This document shows positions 11,801-21,121 of a stretch of 64,000 nucleotides of DNA, piece by piece. A program made the translations under genes and the position numbers. The DNA is from Boesenbergia rotunda. Lineage: Eukaryota > Streptophyta > Magnoliopsida > Zingiberales > Zingiberaceae. The DNA lies in contig JAGFNQ010002599.1 in NCBI GenBank assembly GCA_024364735.1, positions 62,001-126,000 on the forward strand, written 5' to 3'. The notes below the pieces were generated by a model. The model was not told the DNA's origin. It saw nothing but the letters and a program-made list of their open reading frames with translations, and made no database searches. Position 1 is the first letter of the stretch, and each line of letters opens with the position of its first letter.

Positions 11801-12945
11801 GGGCGAGCATCTTCGGTTTTTAATTTAGTCAGGAAAATATAAACAAACCAAAATATGTCTATTAGAATATAAATGAATCCAATACCGAGTAAAGTTATTA
11901 AAAAATTCCTTTTGAAAATAATAATAAATTGTTATTATTTAGGGTTAATGTTGATTAGGGAACATAAAAATTAAATAACGGCTTCTGCAAGACTATCTGT
12001 GTTCGGCTGCATCTACATATTGCTGCAACCGTAGTTGATGTTTGTCCATTGCTAGTTTAAGCTGAAAATGCTTCCTTGTCCTCACAGGTTTCATCAGTTA
12101 TCTGAATTTGACCAAGGAAAGCGCAGCTGTCGCAGACGTCTGGCAGGACATAATGAGCGCCGGAGGAAGCCACCTGTGCTTTTCCCATCACGCTTGGGCT
12201 GTCTTCCTCCGATTGCACACGGTCACCAGCACCTCCTGAGTCGTTTTCATGTTTCCATTTCTTTGTTTATACTGCATTTCCTATGTTATCAGTATTTGTT
12301 TTTTTTTTCCCTGCTGCATTTACGGTGAAAACCAGTATGGTCTGTTATACAGAACAATCTAGGAGATTGAGAAGCTTTCCAGTGGATTTCAGCTACCCAA
12401 TTTTCTCAAGCAATTCAAGAGGTGTCTTGCCACCTCCAAGGTCTGGTCTGGTGGTTTCTAATGAATGGAATGAAGCTTTAGATGCTCCACCCATTGCACC
12501 TGCTTTGCATGGTACTGCACCTCCGTGTTTTCAGGGATCTTCTGCAGGGTCATTTGGCTCTCCGGCGGAATTTCCACCTGGTGAATATGTTATAGAAGTC
12601 TCGGACTCGAGCTGTGCTCTCTCTCTTCTGTCAACTCATGCATGGGATAGACACTCCACCAACAATTTTCCTTCAGAATTTCCAGCAAGCAGCAACTTGG
12701 ATGGTTCCCCAATGTCTCATTCCAGCGTCACCACTGATCGTGGCCTCAACTCCTGGGGCTTCGGAGGTCATAGAGACCGGACTATCACACATGAGATCCA
12801 TGATGAAATGCCATTACCAGGGGCAACTGGAGCTAATGGCGCTCACTTCTCAGGTCAGTTAGAGTTTGCTTTGCATGAAAATGATCAGTGCATTGACCAT
12901 GGTTCCAGTAGCGCATATGATAATTCAGGCCCGAACATGCATTAG
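8858..12945 (+). CDS. SBP-box transcription factor, SPL14/IPA1 (SPL9/15) clade, three exons
   Basis: Exons are 8858-9201, 12088-12221 and 12353-12945, all joined at GT-AG sites in frame, giving 356 aa. The N-terminus has the clade-typical GLSFGQKIYFED box (residues 15-26) followed by Gly/Ser. The SBP domain spans about residues 69-143. Zinc site 1 is C69, C74, C91, H94; site 2 is C110, C113, H117, C129, with the intron after CQQCSR as is usual in the family. The nuclear-localisation stretch is KRSCRRR...RRRKP. Exon 3 has RSFPVDFSYP and the ALSLLS box (248-253) encoded by the miR156 site. Such proteins bind GTAC-core DNA in the nucleus and control phase change, branching and panicle architecture. 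The protein ends ...NMH at TAG, where relatives end in a Trp-Ser-Leu tail; TCT CTT TAG follows directly in frame. Likeness to rice SPL14 is from recognition of the motifs, not a search. Confidence 0.92.
9202..12087 (+). other. Long SPL intron 1 (2886 bp)
   Basis: The donor is AG|GTCATT and the acceptor TCCTCACAG|G; the split Arg codon is restored exactly. The interior holds no gene. At 10375-10500 there is a GC-rich patch repeating TAGCCTCGCC-like units. At 10810-10925 there is a CCGGTTAAACCGG / GGTCCGGTTCTCAGAACC segment resembling small non-autonomous DNA transposons, so at least one old insertion probably lengthened the intron. Confidence 0.75.
12614..12633 (+). promoter_or_regulatory. miR156/157 target site in SPL exon 3
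   Basis: GTGCTCTCTCTCTTCTGTCA is the canonical miR156 complementary site of plant SPL genes. It lies in frame over the Ala-Leu-Ser-Leu-Leu-Ser codons. It predicts post-transcriptional repression by miR156 in the juvenile phase. Confidence 0.96.
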
Positions 12946-13340
12946 TCTCTTTAGTTTAGAACTGGTCACGGTTTTTTTGATGAAATCTGGGTGATGTAGC
13001 ATGTATGGATGCCAGATGCCTTTGTTTGATGGCTAGCATCATGCATCCAAGTCTTCGTGAACCATGAATTGCTTCTTCTCCAAAGATCCATGTTATGTTG
13101 CTAGACATTGATATCTATATGTATGAAACCTGTGTTCTATTTCACCTAGATTGATCCAGGTTAGGAATTTTGTTCTGTTGTTTTTGGCTTGAAAATTCGA
13201 TTATCCACGGATTTGTTATGTTAACGATGAACTGATGGATCACATTCATTAATTGAGAGAAGCCTTGAAAGGTTTGGGCTTCTGACAAATAATAATTGAT
13301 GTCACAATGCATGAGCAACTGCAAAAGTTCATTCGAGTAC
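12946..13340 (+). other. Probable SPL 3' UTR
   Basis: Non-coding, moderately AT-rich sequence after the stop codon. The first nine bases (TCT CTT TAG) look like former C-terminal coding sequence. No convincing poly(A) signal could be singled out. Confidence 0.45.
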
Positions 13341-13754
13341 TTGAAGATGATTTAGATTTTCTATTTGCCAAAGAGGTTTGGACGACGACGACTATAACAA
13401 CAAAAAAAACTATCTGCTATTATTAGCAAGCTACTGTTTTTTCATTTTCAAGAAAAAGGATTGGTTTCCTAATCAGGAATTTGTCTCTTGTAGATCATAT
13501 AACTGCTTGCGGTTAAATGTATGCCTTTTGAGTTTATATTGTTGTCTTTAAGATTTTTTGATACTTCAATTAGCAGTAATCAGTCATCAAAAAGAGGTTT
13601 GATGTATAGTTTAGATCAATTCTTGTTGTATATGTATCCATTTAAAATTCCGGCTCCTACTTGTAAGATGCCAAAATGTTACATCTCTTTCATTAGCAGA
13701 TGTGACATAAAATTATGGGAAATAATTTTTACAATGAAAGTGAATGTCTTAGTG

Positions 13755-14048
13755 AAAAATTTAATCGTCAATCGATGATATATTTGATCGTCGATCGGAC
13801 ATCATCGGTGGTCTCCGATTGTCACCCCGAATTAAATTATACCTTAAGGGGACGATGAACTTGTCAGGATCATCGACAACGATGAATTTGTCAGAATTGA
13901 CGGTGAATGATACGAGATCACAATTGAGGCGATCTCCGTCGGATTCATTGGGTCCCTCATGGTATAATTTGGTTTTGAATTCGGTCGCTGATGGTGTTCG
14001 ATCGATGTTCATATATCGGATGTGTCATCGATTAACGATTAAATTTTT
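13755..14048. mobile_element. MITE with 24-bp terminal inverted repeats (copy 1)
   Basis: The left end (13755-13778) and right end (14025-14048) are inverse complements at 23 of 24 positions. The interior shares GATCGGACA-CATCG, a CAATTG/GATCTC...GATTGC-like hairpin and ATAATTTG blocks with the second copy at 15027-15363. No coding capacity. The target duplication is unclear. The superfamily cannot be assigned from the ends alone. Confidence 0.7.
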
Positions 14049-15026
14049 TATTGAGGTATTTATTTTTACTATGCGTATGATTATTCTAAAATCATTTAAG
14101 ATTAAAATATATCATCTCGCTGTTTTGGTTAAAAACATATTATATGTTTTTGAGAGTTTAAGGTGAATATTTGAGCTGTTTTTTTTCGAGTTGACAATTA
14201 TCACGAAAGCATTCTCTTAGAGCCAAAACCTATGATCTAAAATAAAACATTTTAGCGAAAATAAAATTATATTAAAAATATTCTTAGATGATATGATGTT
14301 GGGAGTTGAAAATCGAGAGACCAAAATGCCTCAAGAAATATCATTTTGTCTAGAAAGTAATATTAAAAAGTTCTATAGCGTTTTCTTGTGGAAAAAAAAA
14401 CATTTTTAGTTAAAATGGTCCAAATGTCATTTTGACAAGCACTTTATACCACAGGGTTAGTGTGAGGTTACAAGTAGAGCATTCAATCTTTTGGAGTTGG
14501 AAGTTGACATCAATTGATATATATTTTTAGTTATCTGTTATTTTGATTCAAACACGAGGCACTCTTATGAGTCCAGCGGTAAAACATTTTCATAAATAAT
14601 CAGACATTTCAGAATCCATTTGAAACTGTAGTGCACGATAAAATTGATTTGTAAATTTATTTTAATAATCGATAAAAAAATTTATATAGATTACTTTTTA
14701 ACCGTGATTCAAGATAATTTTTTTTAAAAAATAATTTTTAGATATTTTTTAATTTTTTAAAAAATAATGTTTCTTTTTAAAAAATAGTGAAAAATATAAA
14801 TTAAAAATTATTTTTTAAATCATATTTTTTAAAAAATAAAAATAAAAATAGATAAATCAAACACAGTTATATGGGATCGAATGCAAATGCAATATTCTAT
14901 TCATTTATTTAATTCTCGGATGACAACAAGAAAAAATCATCCTCTTAAAAGGGAATAAATTATTAGAGTTTATTTAAGCTTAATTGTACGACCTTCGGAA
15001 TGAAATAGTTCAAAATAATATTTGTA
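14049..15026. other. AT-rich intergenic DNA
   Basis: No gene, RNA or clear transposon end seen. About 14690-14840 is dominated by ATTTTTTAAAAAAT-like tracts. Confidence 0.4.
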
Positions 15027-15363
15027 TATGTCCCACAAAGCCTCCTATCTCGTGTATCCCACTCTTCGATGATGGTCGATGAGTCGATTGATCATCGATC
15101 GGACACCATCGCCCCCCGCTCTGAACAAAATTATATTCTGGAGGTATGGTGAAACCGTCGGGATCGTTGAAATTGTGATCTCTCACCGTCGAATCCGACG
15201 AGATTGCAATTTCGACGATTCCGACCGATTAACCGTTCTTCCAGGATATCATTTGATTCGGTACGACGATCAAAATCCATCGATGATGTCCGATTGACAA
15301 TCGAACGACCCGTCGACCGTCGTCGGAGAGTGAAATACGTGAGATAGGGATTTTATGAGACAG
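15027..15363. mobile_element. Foldback MITE with long imperfect inverted arms (copy 2)
   Basis: The left arm from about 15029 and the right arm ending about 15363 pair over more than 70 bases. TGTCCCACAAAGCCTCCTAT pairs with the complement of ATAGGGATTTTATGAGACA, and the pairing goes on inward to CATCGATCGG. Mismatches are mainly transitions. The centre is itself a weaker hairpin. The core is related to the MITE at 13755-14048. Confidence 0.7.
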
Positions 15364-15483
15364 AGGATCCCGCCTACAAAATTCGAGCTATATCTCTGTC
15401 ATACCAACTCTGCTCTCCACTGATTAATTTATGTAATTCAAGGAGGAGAGAGAAAATCTGATGCATAAGATTTTTTTCATTAT

Positions 15484-16228
15484 TAATAGGGTTGAATAGC
15501 CCGTGGCAGACACGTGGAATGAAGAAACTTTATGGAAACTACAACGGGTCTTAGTGACTCCTTTTTCAGAACCCTCGAGACACTCTCGGGAAGGGGAGCC
15601 TCTAGGGCCCCCCTCCGGAGACAAGTCCTGGGGAGTCAACCAGAAGATCCCTCCAGGGATCACCCCTGGAGGTGGGGTCTCAAGACCACCTCGGGAGCTA
15701 TAACGCCCGTGATCACCCGAGCCAGAAGACCCCGAGACCACCTCGGGGAAGCGGAGCCTGAGCTACCTTCGACATCAAATAACGACTCTTCCCCTCCCTT
15801 GCGGATTTATGGATAAACATCCCCAGTGGCACGGAGTCACCACGACTCTTAAATGTCGCAACGGGTCGAAATGTTATGACGACTTAGACCGTTTCAAAGG
15901 TTATCCAGTAACCGCCGAAATAGGAGGAGGACGTGACATAAATCGTGGGGACGTTACAAGATTGTAGAGACCAATATAAAAGGTACCCCAACCCTTCTGG
16001 TAAGGGGGGTTAAGCATTCTCTACAACTCACACTCTCTTTTCTGTCTTACACTTTCTTCGATCGAGGTACTGACTTGAGCGTCGAAGTGGGCTCCGTCGG
16101 ACAACCTCCGACATGTTCCCCTAACGTTCGTGTTGATCTCGTAGGGAGCAGAGTTCCTCCCCTCCGGTCAGCTTCCGCATGGGCTGAACCTCTGTGTCTG
16201 GCCATCGTCGTCGACTCCTTCCGGAACA
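15484..16228 (+). mobile_element. 5' LTR of a Tat-lineage Gypsy element (about 745 bp)
   Basis: It matches the split 3' LTR (23965-24249 plus 34537-34700) from GTTGAATAGCCCGTGGCAG onward. It has AGCCCTCGAGACACTCTCGG-like and CCTCGGGGAAGCGGAGCC blocks and a TATA-like CAATATAAAAGG at about 15973. Its start reads TAATAG where the 3' LTR has TGATAG, so the terminal TG has mutated. It ends ...CCGGAACA before a degenerate primer-binding site. Confidence 0.75.
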
Positions 16229-16230
16229 AA

Positions 16231-16248
16231 TTTGACATCGTCTGTTAG
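16231..16248 (+). promoter_or_regulatory. Degenerate Tat-type primer-binding site
   Basis: TTTGACATCGTCTGTTAG follows the LTR end. Tat elements commonly carry TTGGCGCCGTCTGTGGG here; the resemblance, with several substitutions, supports the lineage call. Confidence 0.45.
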
Positions 16249-16277
16249 AAACCAACAAAGTACCTGAAGGAGCACCA

Positions 16278-17400
16278 ATGGCAAGATCAGAAGGACAACC
16301 CAATGTCCTTACTCGGGAGGAACTCGATCGCTTGGTGGCTAATGCCGTCAAAGAAGCGCTCGAGCAACACCAAGTCGAACAAGCAGCCTCGCAACAAGGG
16401 GCTCTTGCGCGAGAGGAGATCCCCAGAGTCTCCGTCTCGCACTCGCGGAGATCCATCACACTAGTGGGCCGACGAGACAGAGTAGCCCCGGGTCCCCGAA
16501 GAGACTCCCTGGAGATATCGAGAAGGCCCACTCTGTAGCCTCCAGCGCTCAGAGGCATGAAAAAGGACAAGGGAGAAGAGAGGAACCTAAGTCCTCTCAC
16601 AAAATTCCCTCTACGCCCTTCTCATCGGAGATTGTTGAAGACCTCATGCCGAAACAATTCCGTGGGCCCGGGATCCCCGAGTATGACGGAAAAATAGACC
16701 CGGAGGATCACGTCTGTAAGTTCGAGAATGTTGCACTCTTGCACCAATACACTGACGGTGTAAAGTGTCGGGTGTTCTTGAACACCACGTCTGGCGCAGC
16801 TCAACGGTGGTTCCAAAGGCTACCACCAAGTTCCATCAACTCCTTCGTAGAGTTTAGAACCGCCTTCCTCCACCACTTTGCCAGTAGCCGTCGTTATCAG
16901 AAGACGACCCTCAATCTGTTCGCCCTCAAGCAGAAGCCAAAGGAGCTGCTTAAGGAGTACATTCAGCGGTTCAACAGGGTGGCCCAAGACACGCCCGACG
17001 CCATGTCAGAGATACTTGTCAGTGCTTGCACCCAAGGACTTGTGGAGGGGGACTTTTTTCGATCTTTGGTAAAGAAGCCTCCCACCAGTTTCGACGACTA
17101 CTAGGACGTTCTGTCAAACATGTTAATGTGGAAGAGAAACAATACGCCGTCACAAGGAACCATCCGGAGTCCTTCCTCCGGCCGCTCCTCGGTCTTAAAG
17201 AAGGGAGCCTTCGGCTCCAACCCGGGGAAAGGGCCTTCATCTCGGGAAGGATCAGTGGGTCGGGAGACGCAGGCTGGTTGAGACCGTGGACACCGAGCAG
17301 CCAGAGCCTAGACAAAAGTACTGCGGGTTTCACGGCAATACCACGCACTCCAACGAGGAGTGTCATGCATTGAAGAAGAAATTTGGTGAGGAGGCATACA
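16278..17400 (+). pseudogene. Tat-type gag, frame-broken
   Basis: The first open stretch (16278-16538) encodes MARSEGQPNVLTREELDRLV and a Gln/Ala-rich segment. A second frame (16646-17104) carries the Retrotrans_gag core: GIPEYDGKIDPEDHV, CRVFLNTTSGAAQRWFQRLP, SINSFVEFRTAFLHHFASSR and TLNLFALKQ. Around 17315-17390 a zinc-knuckle-like C-G-F-H...H...C segment (KYCGFHGNTTHSNEECHALK) follows in yet another frame. Frameshifts and a TAG at 17102 make it non-functional. Order and motifs match Tat/RIRE2-type gag. Confidence 0.8.
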
Positions 17401-17798
17401 CCAAAACTCAGAGAAAGTGGAATAAATCAGGTTAGCGTCGAAGATTCCCATGGCGAAGCTTCTCCCCTCAGCGGCAACAGGCGGGAGAAAATGAGGCCCG
17501 ACATCAGTCTCGATCACGATCGCGAGGAAGGAGTAGAGGACCCGCGCCCCGAAGATCCCACTCCTTAGAAAGAGACCCTTAAAAGGGCAAGACCCCTATG
17601 TGCGGCCCGCCTTCCAGGCATGTGGGAGTCATCTCCGAAGATCCTACTGGATGAGACTCCAACCGGGCAAGGAAGTCTCATACCCGACGACTAGAAAATT
17701 ACTCCATTGGGATCAGCCGGAGTCAGGAGCCCGACCCTACAATATCTTTTGGACCAGCCGACCTGGAAGAAGTGGAAGCTCCCCATTAAGACGCCTTA

Positions 17799-18197
17799 GT
17801 GATCATAGCTCGTATTGCAAAATACGATGTTAAGCACGTCTTCGTGGACACGGAGAGTTCCGTGAACATCCTGTACAAGGTGGCTTTGGACCAGATGCAA
17901 ATCGAAGAAGATGAACTGCTCCCGATCACAACCCTATTGTTCGGTTACACGGGGTATCAGGTACAGCCGGTAGGGCCAATCACCCTCTCACTCTCCTTGG
18001 GCAGCGACATGCTTGAAAGGACCAGGAGGACTCCCTTCTTGATCGTGGACGCTCCCTCTTCCTACAACGCTATCCTGGGTCGCCCAGCGCTCAGCGTTTT
18101 CCAGGCGGTGGTCTCTGTCTACCAGAAGATAAAATTCCCCGTAGGTGATCGAGTGGTCAAAGTCAAAGGAGACCTGCTGGTGTCTCGACGGTACTAA
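17799..18197 (+). pseudogene. Tat-type aspartic protease with mutated active site
   Basis: 132 residues with the retropepsin pattern: VFVDTESSVNILY, then FGYTGYQVQPVGPITLSLSLG, FLIVDAPSSYNAILGRP and LKFPVGD-like KIKFPVGDRVVKVKGD. The catalytic D-T-G triplet reads D-T-E (GAC ACG GAG), a single G-to-A change expected to abolish activity. Reverse transcriptase, RNase H and integrase, which should follow, are absent. Confidence 0.75.
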
Positions 18198-18466
18198 GCG
18201 GGGAAGTCAGAACAGAGTCACGAAAGAACCCAAGGGGTCTCGAAGACTAGCTAAAGGAGACGATCATGCACAGAGAGGGGGACAAAAGGTTCAAGAGGCT
18301 AGAGCAGGCCAACCATCTCTGACCCTTCGGGTCCCGGTAAGATTTGCATTGCATATTGTGTACCCACCCGTGTCTTTTTTTTGCTGCCTTGCAGCGAATT
18401 CGAATAATAGAGGAAGGGGCTTTCTCCAAGCTACTAATATACTACACAAGGATTTAAACCCTAATA

Positions 18467-19515
18467 CCTCGTGGTGCTGCGGATGCCCAAGATACTTAGG
18501 CTTAGTTTGGGTTGCTACGGACTCCCGACCAAGGACAAAAACCCTAATGCCTCGCGGTGGTGAGGATGCCCGAGGTACTTAGGCTTGGTTTGGGTTGCTA
18601 CAACTCGATCAAGTACTCAAAACCCTAATACCTCGTGGTGCTGCGGATGCCCGGGGTACTTAGGTTTGGTCGGGGTTGCTACAGACTCCCAACCAAGGAC
18701 AAAATCCCTAATACCTCATGGTGATGCGGATGCCCGGGGGTACTTAGGCTTGGTCTGGGTTGCTACACCCGATCAAGTACTCAAAACCCTAATGTCTCGC
18801 CGTGTTGAGGATGCCCGGGGTACTTAGGCTTGGTCTGGGTTGCTACGGACTCCCAACCAAGGATAAAAATCCTAATGCCTTGCGGTGCTGCGGATGCCCG
18901 ACGTACTTATGCTTGGTCTGGGTTGCTATACCTGACAAGTACTCAAAACTCTAATACCTCGTGGTGCTGCGGATGCCCGGGGTACTTTGGCTTGGTTTGG
19001 GTTGCTACGGACTCCCAACCATGGACAAAAACCCTAGCGCCTTACGGTGCTGCGGATGTCCGAGGTACTTAGGCTTGGTCTGGGTTGCTACACCTGACCA
19101 AGTACTCAAAACCCTAATACCTCGTGGTGCTGTAGATGCCCGGGGTACTTAGGCTTGGTCTGGGTTGCTACGGACTCCCAACCAAGGACAAAAACCCTAA
19201 TACCTCGTGGTGCTGCGGATGCTCGGGGTACTTAGGCTTAGTCGGGGTTGCTACGGACTCTCAACCAAGGACAAAAACCCAAATATCTCGCGGTGCTGCG
19301 GATGCCCGAGGTACTTAGGTTTGGTCGGGGTTGCTACGCCCGACCAAGTACTCAAAACCCTAATGCCTCGCGGTGCTGCGGATGCCCGAGGTACTTAGGC
19401 TTGGTCGGGGTTGCTACGCCCGACGAAGTACCCAAAACCCTAATACCTCGGGGTGTTGCGGATGTCCGAGGTACTTAGGCTTGGTCTGGACTGCTACACA
19501 CGACCAAGTACACAA
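18467..19515 (+). repeat. 80-83 bp minisatellite, about 13 units of two alternating types
   Basis: Each unit has CTCGTGGTGCTGCGGATGCC, GGTACTTAGGCTTGGTC, GGGTTGCTAC and ends in AAAACCCTAAT. Type A (83 bp) continues GGACTCCCAACCAAGGAC; type B (about 80 bp) continues CCCGACCAAGTACTC. The order is A B A B A B A B A A B B B. The array lies between the protease and the antisense ORF of the Tat element, a zone known in this lineage for tandem repeats. The runs of open frame through it are repeat artefacts. Confidence 0.9.
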
Positions 19516-21100
19516 AAACCAGGAGGCCTTGTGATCTATCGAGTGTCCGCGACACAAAAGCAAAGATGACATGACATACCTGACTAAAAAGGAAAAAACA
19601 AGTGGGGCGTCAAAATACTAACATAATACAGGTGTACACGTACATGAGGTAACAAAAAGATTGTTTTATTTATATGAGAAATACATGAAGTTCAACATCT
19701 TAGAGAAATATCAAGATATAATCAGAATAGCTAGTAAAGGGAGACACCCCCCTACTCGGGCTTTTCTTCACCACTGTAACATCCCCCACAGAGTCGCTTA
19801 ACTTGAAACCGTCTTCCAACAACCAGCAAGCGGGGATCTGCACACGTTATGAGCGGAGTCCTTGAATCCTCGGCAGTAGTAAAAACATCTCGATCCTTCA
19901 CCCGAGTAACCAGCGACAGACTAAGATGCCTGAGGTAACACATGAGGGCAATGAACATGTTTGACCCCGATTGCCTCCTCCTACAAAAATGCATCCGACA
20001 CAACATTCAGAAGGAATACGAGGGGGAGCAACAACTCCAATTTCTCTCCGGATGCTGGAAAAGAGAAATTGCCTTAACAGAGGAGAGGAAGCAGTGGCTG
20101 CAACCCCTCCCCTCTTAGTGACGGCGGCCCCCACAAACACCATCCTATGCCCAAAACTCGGAGAAAACGAGGATTCGGAAGAGGATGATGTCTGAAGTAG
20201 ACCAGGAATGCACCGCCATGGACCGACCAGGGGGAGGCAACCATCAGGATATGTCATCTCCGCCATGCCCCCTGACGGACCAGGTGATGTCTCTTCTGGA
20301 CTCCTCAGATAACCCCAGAGTCCCACCTCCACCAAGATCTTCAGTGAGATCCTAGACATCATCTCCACCATGCTCCCCAGCAAAGGATGCGAGGCTTCCT
20401 CCTCTGCAAGGCCCTTCGGCCGGAACCCGCCTACACCTCCGACATAGACAACTGCGGCCGCAAAATGGGGTGGAAGAAAAGGCAACGACATCTCGCCATC
20501 AATAAGAAAGGAGGCGGAAGGGATGGAGAAGACGATTCACCCTTCTCCCCCTATTTATAGTGACCACTACCTCTCTGAGCATTTAATGCTGGCATGGTGC
20601 GGGAAAAGTAACGGACGCCAACGCCGAAGTGTCGTATCGATTGGTATGCCTTCACCATGCCTAGGAACCCATAACCCTTTATGAGTCCATTCAAGAGATT
20701 GCGTGGGATACAGTGACGATGGTTCGGGAGTCGCCAACATTCTCCAAGAGAAAAGGGTCGAAGGGGGCCCCACAGGGAAATTAATGAGAGCCTAGCCTTG
20801 AGGCGTACGGAGTTATCGCGGGAGATCCGCACTCAGGATCAATCCTGAGAAAAAACTTCTATCTTTTTTCTTTTCAAGCCCTTGTTGCAAAGACACACGA
20901 CACATGAAACCGGGCCCAAGAACATGCACAAAATAAGTTAAAGTATATGATCATGATAGATACAATTGGGCCCAACTCCCTGGTAAACATATAATCCTAC
21001 AATTCTGGGTCCTCGGGAGGGAGTCTCTCTCCCACTCGGCCCTCACTCACAAACTCGGGGCGACATGGGGAGGCAGAAATTGATTCTTCTTCAACCGGTC
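19516..21100. other. Tat 3' non-coding region with a minus-strand TATA and ORF
   Basis: No known protein is recognised. On the minus strand CTATAAATAG (20551-20560) is followed 60 bases later by an ATG at 20491 opening a 197-codon frame to 19898 (Gly/Pro/Ser-rich, MSLPFLPPHFAAAVVYVGG...). It may be the end of an antisense transcript unit of the Tat element or chance. Confidence 0.3.
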
Positions 21101-21121
21101 GATAGCCCCGTGGAAGCTTTG

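Noticed and set aside
18585..19478. Series of 60-80 codon frames with CCGCPRYLGLVWVAT-like text
   Set aside because: These are translations of the minisatellite unit, whose length near a multiple of three keeps frames open.
18467..19515. CCCTAA motifs suggesting telomeric repeats
   Set aside because: Each 80-83 bp unit contains one AAAACCCTAAT only. There is no run of consecutive telomere repeats.
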